From Beaufortia kweichowensis (taxonomy: Eukaryota; Chordata; Actinopteri; Cypriniformes; Gastromyzontidae), in the NCBI GenBank assembly GCA_019155185.1, contig CM032811.1, forward strand, positions 10,374,075 to 10,438,074: a stretch of DNA of 64,000 nt. The letters are read 5' to 3'. Positions 54,401 to 64,000 of the stretch are shown piece after piece. A program made the translations under genes and the position numbers. Positions within the stretch are counted from its first letter, which is position 1; each line of letters opens with the position of its first letter. The notes under the pieces were generated by a model. It was not told the DNA's origin. It saw nothing but the letters and a program-made list of their open reading frames with translations, and did no database searches.

Positions 54401-54501
54401 AATTGTGCGATCTAATTAAACAGTGCCTGCACATGGACTCATCTAAACGGCCGACAATACAGGATATCTTTGAACATCCCTGGGTTAAACTCTACTCTTG
54501 A
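51453..54501 (+). CDS. PIM-like serine/threonine kinase with repeat-built N-terminal extension
   Basis: Exons 51453-51639, 52134-53195, 53300-53400, 53527-53577, 53664-54045, 54143-54322 and 54401-54501 join in phase into 687 residues. The kinase domain is about residues 420-685. It shows the glycine loop LGKGSFGRVF (431-440), VAIK with K454, the helix-C glutamate E477 (LPAEVALL), the PIM-type hinge EYPHPCKNLF (511-520), catalytic loop HTDIHPGN (D557, N562), DFG at 576-578, the PPE motif and a C-terminal HPWV. PIM kinases have ERPxPxxDLF and HRDIKDEN at these places, so the hinge proline is kept, but the catalytic-loop R and K are T and H. The first about 416 residues are basic and repetitive, unlike ordinary PIMs of about 310-330 residues. 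A second ATG (52139, MGKSMKKRISRFFQKALKSV) opens a strongly basic, cysteine-containing segment that could be an alternative start. It probably belongs to the expanded fish PIM-like family. An AATAAA lies at 54,708. Activity and substrate are unknown. Confidence 0.85.
52808..53149 (+). repeat. Six tandem 57-bp (19-residue) coding repeats
   Basis: Inside exon 2 of the PIM-like kinase. The consensus unit is AGAIPKIKSGADLASQVIE. Units 1 and 3 end SPSQGIE, whereas units 2, 4 and 5 carry variants of ASQVIE, suggesting duplication as 114-bp pairs. Upstream, 52,440-52,807 holds older, diverged versions (KAGAIPKIKADTKQAIPLPK and similar). The phase is preserved throughout. The antisense open frames here are mirror artefacts of the repeats. 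Confidence 0.9.
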
Positions 54502-54707
54502 AAAGGAAGTAAGGTAGGGATTCTGTCCAACATTATTATCAGGTATAAGGTAGTGTAACATTCAGAGTAACAAAATTACACTCAAATATTCAATTCTAAT
54601 GAGTTGACAACTGATGTTTTGTTGACCACTTTTCTCCAGGCTAGATATTCAAAATGCCTTGTTACAGAAGAAAATGCCTTGTTATAGAATATTAGGTGCT
54701 CATGAGA

Positions 54708-54713
54708 AATAAA
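54708..54713 (+). terminator. Polyadenylation signal candidate for the PIM-like gene
   Basis: AATAAA about 207 bases after the stop codon. Confidence 0.45.
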
Positions 54714-54737
54714 CCCTGTATTTTTAACTCTTTCCAG

Positions 54738-55050
54738 GTTGCCATCAATCGTGTGAAACGGCTGCATGAAGATGGATCTCTGGGATTTAATTAGAAGTTC
54801 TTACTATCACCTTCAGGTTATGTATATAGTATATACATCAAATGTTCTGTCAAAAAATGTAAAAAAAATGTTTTGCTGACCACTTTTTTCCAGCCTGGAT
54901 GCATCTTGCCACAGACGTGATGCTGATGAGGACACCTCCCATCAACATCCTTATGTTAGAAATGTGTGACTGCTATGAGGAACCCGACCACTTCACCTTC
55001 AACACCACAATCTGCATTGTTTTATCACAAAAACGAACATTTTACTTAGA
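54738..55050 (+). pseudogene. Decayed exons of a second PIM-like kinase
   Basis: After a TTTCCAG acceptor, 54738-54794 reads VAINRVKRLHEDGSLGFN then a stop. It is positioned like the VAIK exon of the gene upstream, but with the ATP-binding lysine replaced by N. After another TTTTTTCCAG at about 54893, one frame reads LATDVMLMRTPP and, further on, LEMCDCYEEPDHFTF. This parallels LPAEVALLLMLQKGPP and QMYDWCKDAKHLTL of the intact kinase. The frame is not phase-compatible with the preceding piece, and no catalytic loop or DFG follows, so it is a broken fragment. A further acceptor-like stretch at about 54,602-54,660 may be a third, more decayed trace. Confidence 0.65.
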
Positions 55051-56975
55051 AAGTGTGGGTCAAATCTCATTATGAAATGATTTTTTTTACATAAGATTTG
55101 ATCATATGACGAAACGCATTGTTATACTGAAAATTCATCTACATGATTTCATTAAAAATAACATTAAAATAATCAGCTGTTTAATTATTTCCATGTTAAA
55201 ATATTAACACTTACTTATTTTCATTGAGTATAGACGAGGTTGCAAACAGTTTCCACAGCCTAAACTGGAGAACCCTGTCTTTTCTGAACTCATTTTTTCA
55301 TGGGAAAAGACCATAGGCTACAATCAAAGCAGATTCAGTCTAGTCTGCCAGGGGGAAAAGCAATCACAACAAAACTCAATACACATTGATTAGACATGTA
55401 GGATAGCAAAAAGGAGTATGTGTTTGTGTGTTGGGGTATACAAAAAAGAAATTACCTCTTCAGGTGATGTGACAGTGACTGATGGATTTATCTCTCAGCA
55501 TTATTACTTGCAGTGGTTGAAAGCCTTATTGATTATTTAACACATTCTTGCAGATATTTTATTCTACATATTTTGTCTCTGCTTAGTGCTTATTATCACA
55601 CAGATCTGTAATTATTGATACTGAACACAAAACTAGAGAAGCTAAATTGTTAGAATGAACACAGGTATGCATGCCATTTAATGTCTTTTTCCATAAAGAA
55701 ATTACAAAACAAACACCCATGGCTCATTGTTTCTAAATCTTTTCACAGTCATTTCACAGTCGTGCACAGATGCTTTGCCATAAGACTTGTCTCATATTTT
55801 GTCTGCTATCACAATCGGGATGCTGTCTGCATCCGTCAGTGACCACAACGCTGTCTTGCTGTGTGTGGATTAGCAGGGAGATCTGGAAGATTAAGATTAG
55901 GGGATACAGTCTATCAGGGTTTAAAATAGATAACAGGACCAGTCGTTTAGAAGGGCTTGGCTTGCTGACAGTGAAAGGAGTTTGGGGTTGGTGATGGAGT
56001 AAAAAAATGACTCCTCAGAGATTTACAGAATAATAATTCTCCTTCAGCAAAATACATTAAATAAATAATTGAAATCCAAATTATTTACTTCTATAATCTG
56101 ATCCATTTTAGTCAAATGACTTTGGATACATTATATATTATAATACTCTAGCTTCAGTCATTACCTGCCTTGTTATTTGTGTGACATCAGTTTCACTAGT
56201 GTCTTCCACCAGAAATGTAAAAACAAGTGTAACAATCATCTGATTTATCATTTTTACCACTTGAAATTTTGAAGAGTAAATAAATACATTAATAAACAAC
56301 ATGAGCTCAATAAACACTATTTTTTATTTTAACCTGTCAACTGTTAATACCCATGTTATTTCCCTATTCACTTTAATATTTTGTAGTTAAATCTTAATCT
56401 AAACATTATACAAACTATAAAACTGATGAAAATATATAACACTCAAGATTAAGAAAAAAATTTCATATGAAAAAATTAATAAACATATTGTTACTCTAAT
56501 TTATAAAAAATACCTCAAATGAAGACAGACATCTAATATCTAAAAAGTGTTCTAGTCGTTTTCTACAGCACTAGTCCATCTAGTGGGTATTTAGTGGAAT
56601 TGCTTTTTAAATACCTGTTCACAAAAGAAACCAGGCTTATTTGAGGGTTTAATACGATCATCATTTATTTACCCCCATGTCGTTAAAACTTGTATATCAC
56701 TCTTTCTTCTGTGGGATACAAAAGAATATACTTTGAAAAGGGTACACTATAAGGGTACACATTTTGCTCTTCTAATTTGTTATTTGTGGTTTAACACAGA
56801 GACCCGCGTGGGTCGTATTTGTTCAGTAAGCAAAGTAACCCAGTTGGAGCAGACAGAGCACCATTTCCAGGTTTCAACACAAGGCACATAATTTTCAAGT
56901 GTTGCACTAAACACTATAAAGTGTTTTAAAAACACAAAGCCACATAAAGTCACGTACACCCCAAAACTTGAGAAG
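55051..56975. other. Intergenic, convergent between the PIM-like locus and the small membrane-protein gene
   Basis: AT-rich, with no supported gene. About 56,650-56,740 holds a copy of the dispersed repeat (TTACCCCCATGTCGTTAAAA, TTCTTCTGTGGGATACAAAA). Confidence 0.6.
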
Positions 56976-57367
56976 TCATGAGATTCTGTTGTCTGTCAAA
57001 GAGAGATGTTCCTCGCTCCGGTTTCTTCTCAAGCATCGTGTTAAAGTGCCTGGCGGTGTGTAAACAACTGCTGCAAGTACGACGATCAGAACAATGATCA
57101 ACAAACTCACTCCCGCCGTCAGACCTGTGGAGATATTTAAACATGAAATAACTTTATATAAGCAGCAAGTTTGCTTAAAAGTTAGCAAGAATGCATCATT
57201 AAGTGAATAACAGATTAGAGGTAAAGACAAGTAACACATGTTTGGACGAATAGTCTTCGTGATAAAAGTTGCCTTTACGTCATAATTGTTTCTAACTACC
57301 TATGCACCAAAATATCACTTTCTTTACCTATCTGTTGTTGTCCAATGACACTTGACAATCGATCCAT
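56976..57367 (-). CDS. Small single-pass membrane protein (62 residues), unrecognised
   Basis: Two exons, 57367-57328 and 57124-56976, join in phase through GTAAAG and a CCACAG acceptor. The product starts MDRLSSVIGQQQIG. A hydrophobic helix of about 22 residues follows (GVSLLIIVLIVVLAAVVYTP, around 17-37). A basic stretch after it (TRCLRRNR) predicts a cytosolic C-terminus by the positive-inside rule. The polar tail SEEHLSLTDNRIS closes the protein. There is no cleavable signal; it looks like a type III (signal-anchor) microprotein. The composition is not random and the splice sites are good, so I take it as a real gene. I do not recognise the family. Upstream sequence carries a CLEAR/CRE-type composite site (separate entry). 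Confidence 0.75.
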
Positions 57368-57432
57368 AATCTCGCTGGGAATTTCAGCATTCCGTGTTAT
57401 AGATCCTCCTAAATCCCACAGTTCCGGCTGTC

Positions 57433-57446
57433 TGACGTCACGTGAC
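57433..57446 (-). promoter_or_regulatory. Overlapping CRE and CLEAR (TFEB-type) elements upstream of the small gene
   Basis: TGACGTCA (57433-57440) overlaps GTCACGTGAC (57437-57446), both palindromic, 66-79 bases upstream of the ATG at 57367. TGACGTCA is the CREB/ATF site, and GTCACGTGAC is the core E-box of the lysosomal CLEAR network. Position and perfect matches suggest a functional promoter; the regulation itself is inference. Confidence 0.55.
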
Positions 57447-57673
57447 AAGACATGACTTCAGATATAGGAGAAATGTCAAGCCAAACTAAAGCATGAAATG
57501 AACATAGTTGCAAGATTTTCACGTTTATATTTATTTAAAATGTATTTATTTTATTTTTGTATTATGACGATTTCTGTAAAAAGTAATAAAACAGACATCA
57601 GTGACTTGCTCTACTGTTTTTGCTTTACGGCCGATAGATGGCACTACTGTGCGCATGTGTTTTTTTTAATCTA

Positions 57674-57874
57674 GACCCTGTCTGTGAAAACCAAGCTAGT
57701 CATTTTTTGTGATTTTTCTACATAAAATCATTCTACATAATTAAAAGAATATTCTGTGCGAATGTAATATTGTCTAAGTAAGGTTATGTCAAAGACTGAA
57801 ATCATAGTGAAATTAATAGTTGAAATCAAACTTTGATGCTTTTAGACTTTAGCCTGGTTTTCACAGACAGGGTC
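57674..57874. mobile_element. Intact 201-bp MITE with 25-bp terminal inverted repeats
   Basis: The left end GACCCTGTCTGTGAAAACCA (57674 on) and the right end, TAGCCTGGTTTTCACAGACA continuing to 57874, are inverted copies with one mismatch in 25. It has no coding capacity. Partial copies lie at 34,965-35,156 and 8,511-8,580. Confidence 0.9.
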
Positions 57875-60800
57875 ACAGATGAAAAAACTTTGAACCCAGA
57901 TTTGATTTAACAAATTTGAGCGCACTCTTTATTATTCTACACAAGATGGCGTCATTTCCCTGATGATAACAGCGCAACAACTGTAAAGCACTCGCGCTAC
58001 AAACTTAGACACAAGATCGGTGCATAAATAAAACATTTCATTATAATACTAAGTCTCACAATGTATTCCTCTAGTATCACAACACAATATGTTTGTCAAG
58101 TAATACATATATAGATTTTTGACTAGCTTGAAATGAATACCACTATCTGATATGTGTGTCAATACACTTAACATCCGTCTATAAAGAAGTTATTAGTTCA
58201 AGTTATAGTGGGTGAAAGTTTTGAGCCTTATGAAAACAATTGTACTAACAGTATATTGAGAATGGACAGGGAAAGGAGATGGAAGGATGTGTGTGTGTTT
58301 GTGTTGAGATAAGGATGCATTTTATGTGCACAAAATGAGTTCATTAGGCAGCGGACTGCAATGAAGAAAGCCTGTTGCTTGTGATAAAGGAGCTGCAACT
58401 GAGGAGGAATGAAAGGTTTCATTTCCTGTCTTCGCAAGGCAACATATCGCCCAGATCAGAAAGTGGCAGGGCAAAGCTAGGGATGCTGGGTGACAGAGAG
58501 GAGAACAGAGGAAGATGAGGAGGAGGAGGATTCAAACAGGTAGTAAAGTATACAAACCAGATCAAATAGACTTTAATGCAGGATCTGTTAACAGATGTGG
58601 TTTAAATCATGAGGCAATCAGAGATTGATAGTAATCGGTTGCAATCACCAAAACTGCACGTTTGCTTTAATTACATTGCATTCATTTTCAAACAAATACA
58701 TATAGACATGCTCTAATTACATTCTCTGTGTTTCTAATTTTCTGATTAGGTTTCACCTCCATCACGCACATGAGTTGTGTAGTCTATTCCATTTAAAATT
58801 TTAGTGCACCTTCAGCTTTCAGATTTTCTGCCAAACTTTTTAAGGGTCACTATAACACTAATCACATATGGGAATTCTGCTTGTTTTGAATGCAACTTAA
58901 AATTTGTTCCGTAAGTTCCTTTTGATCTAACACTTGTGCACTTTCATTCCTCATTTACAAGGTGTGTTTTTACCAGCCCTTCACTGGATTTTCAGTAAAC
59001 ACTTTCTCTTGAGCACAACATCTGAGCCAAACATCTGAAATCCACTACATTTAAGAGGTCATATAAGTATTCCAATAGTAAACACTGTGTATCTAAGAGA
59101 CACGGACAGCAGTTCTAATATTCTGAGCTAATATCAGTGTGAAAGTTCAAAGCAACATCCGTACAAAGACACACAGCAAAGACAATAAAATAAAAAAAGA
59201 GGAAAATATGAGCGAACGAGTGAGAACAGATAAAGAGATGGTGTGATTGGTGCACAGAGAGAGGAGATGTGACAGGGTGTTTAATATAGATCCTTCAGTC
59301 TGATTAAACTGACAGGAGGTTCCCGTCCGCAGAGGAGCTGGAGCTTATAGGAAATTGCAAGAATGAATAACCGAAAGCGAGTTTTTTCTTTTCCTTTTTT
59401 ATTTCTTTAGACCATGTTTCTGCTTTACAAGTATTCAAATATGAGTTCGGTCCGAAAAGTGTTTTGCTCAGGCTGTACAACTCAATTAGTGTAACATTCT
59501 GAGTAAAAACGTGAGACCTTCTGTTGCGGTTCACATTGTGTGAAAGCTGTAACTCAACACCGTGTGTATCCGAGTTCAGTTTGAATGAGTGGAGTCGTGT
59601 TTGCTCACACTGTAGATTCTGAGGCTCAGGGTTATAGATTAGTCCCTGATGACAGAGATGCAACGTTACTGCCTGTCACATGGTTCTTTTTGCACGCACC
59701 TGAATTCGAAATGCATGTCTCAGAGAGAAAATTAGTATAGTTGAAGTTCATCAGTGACATTAATTAATCATGAATTAAATAATCATTTACAAACTCGTTC
59801 ACAAAAAACATGCTTTCGTACAAAATTGATAACATTATTAATATTAATAATACAATTGATATTCTTATAATTTATATATTGTAATTTATTAGTAATAAAA
59901 ATGCACTTGTCTCTACTTTTACTTGTATTACTGTATGCATGGGTGTGATATGCAAAAGTAAAGTTCTCTGTGACTGCTGGTGGAGTGTGTTTTTAGTCTG
60001 CTTCTTAGGAAATAAAAGTGAAGAAGACCTAATTTATCTGTGTCCAGACCTACCTGATAAGAACCCTTCAGGGAGGACGGTTGAACAAATGGGATGTTCA
60101 AAGATGGGATAAAGTGAATACGCATGAATTAGCTCAAGGGACAGATAGATGAGATTCAACTGTAATCACATTGAATTAAGGGAATTTTGAGGTTATTTAA
60201 TTTTATGGTTTGTCATAATCATCATATTCACATTCAAAAGAAATCTGAAAAACATGCTACACTATGAATCATCAGTAATACAATATTAATGCCAAAAATG
60301 TGAGTATTATGGGAATATTGTATTTCTGAGATATGCAGCATACAATAACATGAAGTATCATGTGTTAATTAACAAACACACATTAATTAATAATACATAT
60401 ATGTTTATTTTATATCTCTAATAATTCATATATGACTTTCTCCTATACATGTTTTCTCTTAACAGTCTTTGTGACATACATAGATCATAGATAGACTTTA
60501 TAAAGTACAATAGATTTCAATACTTTGATAGACAGAATAATAAATTCTGTTAAGAAAGAGGGAAAGATCAGCACTGGACTGAAGCACACACACACTCACA
60601 CACATATACCCAAACTCACACACAGACGCACAATATAGACTCGTGTCTACGGCATGCACACACACACTGACAGAACTGATCATCAATGTACAGCTCACAC
60701 ACATCAGTTCAACAGAGAAGTCGACGTTCGCACATTTGCAAACTCAACAAATTCAACGAGTAAGTACAGAACAGACCACATGAATAGCAAGACCCACGAA

Positions 60801-62048
60801 ATACACATGCACATACCTAGACATCCAATCACACCTTTTTTTCCTCACAAAGAAAATTTTTGATGGTTAAAGCATTTGTAACGAGCACATAAGTATTTGG
60901 TTTCTGCTACTTTGTGTAACACACAAAAGAAATATGTAGAAATAAATGTTAAGGCCTGTATTTTCAGTATTCAGATTTGTTATTTTTCATTTGGTCCCCT
61001 TAAATCCTCAACATTTGGTTAGGTCCTTGAAAATGCTACAGGTAGACAAAGAGGTTCAGTTATAAATAAAAAAAACTTTATGTAACATTATGTCCCATAA
61101 ATAAATATACATCATGTAGCTACTGTATATGCCAAACAGTTGGATCACTCCTGCCAAAGATCTGCTAAACACTTAAACACTTAATAACAGTTCTGTATAG
61201 GGGCTTGCTGGTCACACACACACACTCTTACACTCACAAACACACCTGTGCAAAAACACAAGCACATGTGAACGACCAAAATTCAACTTATTTTGGCACT
61301 TGCTTCTCCCATAAAAATATGTCTCTTTCTCTTTGTTGCTTTCCTCCGCCCCCCTCCAACCCTTCATCTACATCTGAACCATATACGAATCAACATTCTT
61401 ATAAATGACACATGAAATAATAATGTGTATACACATAAAACAACATGTCCATATTCAGTGATGGATTTAGCTTCTTTGAAGTCATACAAATTCCTGTAAT
61501 AACAATAACAGATTTCAACAAATGATTTTTGGCTCTATATAATAGCGTGTACACGTAAAATATTCCTCAAATTGGTCACAAACGATAATATAATAATCTT
61601 TATGACTACGGAGGGATTTAACAAACTAATCTATGTAAAGTTTATATCTATATAAAATAAACTGAACCATTTCTTTGTGTGTTCCCATTCTTAACCCAAA
61701 CTGTGCTTAACAGATATACACATAGTCATGAATTCATACCATAGTCGTTAATATATTGCTACGGTGACGGACACGGAACAGACGAAACCACAAACTCAGT
61801 CATGTCTAGAACCTGCCACGGCGAAGCCACTGCAACCAGTAACTTAATGAGCAATGACAGTGGTCACATAAAACAAATGACATTAGAAGAAAACAATTGC
61901 TGTATTAAGAGGCCTGGCCTCACCATAACACAGTACTCAGACTCCTCTAACGGTGAGGTGTGATGTGAGGTCAGCTGGGGCCCGTACAGGGGTCACGGGT
62001 CCCCTGCGCTTGTGCTACATGTCCAGCAGAGGGCGAAATGACTTAGCG
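57875..62048. other. Intergenic plus slc6a4 3' UTR
   Basis: The slc6a4 stop is at 62049-62051 (minus), so its 3' UTR extends leftward from 62,048. I cannot fix its end, because several TTTATT signals are possible. A patch at 57,940-58,010 contains AAGATGGCG (YY1-like) and CpGs but no supported frame. CA-rich tracts lie near 60,585-60,670 and 61,213-61,250. No other gene was recognised. Confidence 0.5.
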
Positions 62049-63697
62049 TCACACGGCGTTGGTAACAACAATTGTGTCTCGGTGATGTGTCCCCGGGGCT
62101 TCGGGAGTGATGCTCTTGAGCAGACGCTGTGAGAGAAAAATATGTTGTCTTTGATATGTTGTTTTTGCATTAACATTCAATATCAATGAAATGCTGACAT
62201 AATCAACAAATATTAACTTTGTTGCGGCATCTTTTTTCGCCTGGCAAACAGCGTCACTTTATTGACCGACGGCCATGTGCTCTGGCGACCTTTCATGTCT
62301 ATCTTCACGCCTCAAACAGAGAGATGACAACGTGACCAGGCTCATGTATCGCAGTTTTATGTTTGTGCTGGTGTAATGTGTGTCATTAATACGCCTGCCA
62401 CGCTTGGTAACCCCTGTTAAGATGGAAAGATGTTTGTTTTCGTTTAAGCTCACCTGTTTGAAGGTCCCTTTGGTGGTGAGCAGATAGTAAACCATGTAAG
62501 AAGGCACACAGATGAAGGAAGACAACCCGATACAGTAGCCCAAAACTGTTGTCCAGAAAGGGTACAGGTAGTCAAACAGTCTCACCTCTGGAGGGAACGC
62601 CAGGAAACTCCCAATAATATACTAAAAGCATGACAAAAAGGCAACATAAAATAAAATGATTAAAAGGAGATCAAAAGAGATCAGTCAAAATTCAGTTTTT
62701 GTGTCCAAACGTTCCGATTGGTTGAAACGAAGGGTTAACTAAAATGTGTAACGTTTATTTCTGAGTGTAAATGCATGTGACTGACCAACAGGAAGCAGGG
62801 ACAGATGGCTATCCAGCAAACCCTCCAGAACAAACCAGGGGAAAAGCCAATCATCAGCCGCACGTCATTGCAAAACCGTGTCGTCCCTGCGTTTGCAAAC
62901 ACATTTAGCAGGTACACATTGACTGCAACTTAGCACATTAACTGGGATAAGGTTAGGAGCATGTTGAATGATAAAGTACATTTGGATGAAAAGATTTATA
63001 CTGTAAACTATATTTTTACATACATTTTTGCCTGGATGTTATTAAATTTATCCAAAAGCATGCACATAAGCATAGATGATATATGCCAGTAGGTTTAATG
63101 CTAATAGAAAAAAGATCTGCGGAGACTTAAGAGGACACATAATTTGTGAGGCATAACAAAATCCATAGAATAATGGTCTCGGGCCAAAACTTCTGGTTTC
63201 AGCGCAAATATCTTCAGATGGTTCAGAAGGAATCTTATTTAAACCAATATATTTGTTGTATATTTGTTGTCAAACAAATATAATTAAAGTTTTTTTTGGT
63301 CTTTATTTCAATACTTACCATAGAACCAGGAAACAGCGATGACCTCGAGGAAGACTACAGTGATAACAGCGGGACCCGTTGCATACTCCTCAAATAGTTT
63401 AACCACAAACGCCCCTCCCTAGAAACACATTACCTCACTGTTAAAATGTTAAGCACTACAAACCGCAACATTTTGGAAAAAAAGAGGGTGGTATTTTGAG
63501 TTTCTCAAACACAGTTTGCTCTTTAAAATAAAACAAGCTTATTTTAGAGGTACTGATAGACTTACATAGGTGAGAGTGGATAGGGCGCCCAAGTAACAGA
63601 CACACACCAGGCCCAACACAAACCATTCTCTCCTCTTGGCCAACAGGTGGGGAAACTCATCCAACATGGCGGTAATGACCCCCTCCAGACCTGCAAA
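62049..63697 (-). CDS. slc6a4: slc6a4, sodium-dependent serotonin transporter (last five coding exons)
   Basis: Exons, 5' to 3' on minus: 63697-63566, 63418-63319, 62886-62786, 62621-62454, 62126-62049. All are phase-consistent; earlier exons are off the right edge. The first holds FAGLEGVITAMLDEFPHLLA followed by KRREWF. The next has GGAFVVKLFEEYATGPAVIT, with the EE pair that forms the extracellular gate in SERT and the TGP that follows. Then come the last helices: FSPGLFWRVCWIAICPCFLL and YPFWTTVLGYCIGLSSFICV. The tail RLLKSITPEAPGTHHRDTIV continues with VTNAV and a stop. Human SERT has RIIKSITPE and ends NAV, a class II PDZ-binding end, whereas DAT and NET end differently. The protein takes up serotonin with Na+ and Cl- across the presynaptic plasma membrane. 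Which teleost copy (a or b) cannot be told from this part. Confidence 0.93.
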
Positions 63698-64000
63698 CTA
63701 CAGTCCACAAAACACACAAAAGAGACTAAGGACCCATTCAACCCATGTATGCATTACTCTAAATATAAACATATAAATATAGCACAAGCTGAGTGGCTTT
63801 TGACAGTGACAAACATTATAACGAAACAGAAAACAGGCCTAATTATGTCATTAGCAGAATGTAGTGTTTTAGTACTTTCATACTGAAGGCAGCTGAGGGG
63901 TTAACTACACATGGACACTAAAGACCTAATATAATGCAATAAAGCACTGCTGACAATACATCATGCTATATTTAAAGCTAATAAGCTGGGTAAACAAAAG

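Noticed and set aside
57940..58010. YY1-like AAGATGGCG start region suggesting another gene start
   Set aside because: The frame from this ATG stops after five codons and no donor with a matching downstream exon was found.

Overview
This is a vertebrate nuclear window, most likely from a cyprinid-like teleost. All genes are split by GT-AG introns, and the window is full of dinucleotide microsatellites, short non-autonomous DNA transposons and a fish SINE tail. No bacterial, phage or CRISPR features were seen. The gene order git1 - ankrd13b - ssh2 - slc6a4 matches the human 17q11.2 block (GIT1, ANKRD13B, CORO6, SSH2, EFCAB5, NSRP1, SLC6A4). I assembled each gene by hand by reading splice sites and checking that codon phase is kept across every junction; all junctions given are phase-consistent.

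Layout from left to right. 1-11,565 (-): first 15 coding exons of git1, an ArfGAP scaffold; its C-terminus lies off the left edge. 11,566-13,317: divergent promoter region between git1 and ankrd13b. 13,318-27,076 (+): complete ankrd13b, an ankyrin/UIM endosomal protein, in 15 coding exons with a 6.6 kb first intron. 27,077-30,103: 3' UTRs and a convergent intergenic gap in which no coro6 is seen. 30,104-49,451 (-): complete ssh2 (Slingshot cofilin phosphatase), with a canonical first exon at 49.4 kb and a second, phase-compatible first exon at 41.4 kb. 51,453-54,501 (+): a PIM-like serine/threonine kinase with a long, basic, repeat-built N-terminal extension, followed by decayed exons of another PIM-like copy. 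56,976-57,367 (-): an unrecognised two-exon gene for a 62-residue single-pass membrane protein. 62,049-63,697 (-): the last five coding exons of the serotonin transporter slc6a4; the rest lies off the right edge.

The conserved genes act in actin, adhesion and membrane traffic (GIT1 through Arf and PAK/PIX signalling, SSH2 through cofilin, ANKRD13B through ubiquitin-dependent endocytosis) and in serotonin uptake. They are linked by ancestral synteny, not by an operon-like relation. The lineage-specific part is 51-57.4 kb, where the PIM-like kinase, its pseudogene debris and the small membrane protein occupy the place where human has EFCAB5 and NSRP1. That interval is the best candidate for undescribed biology here.
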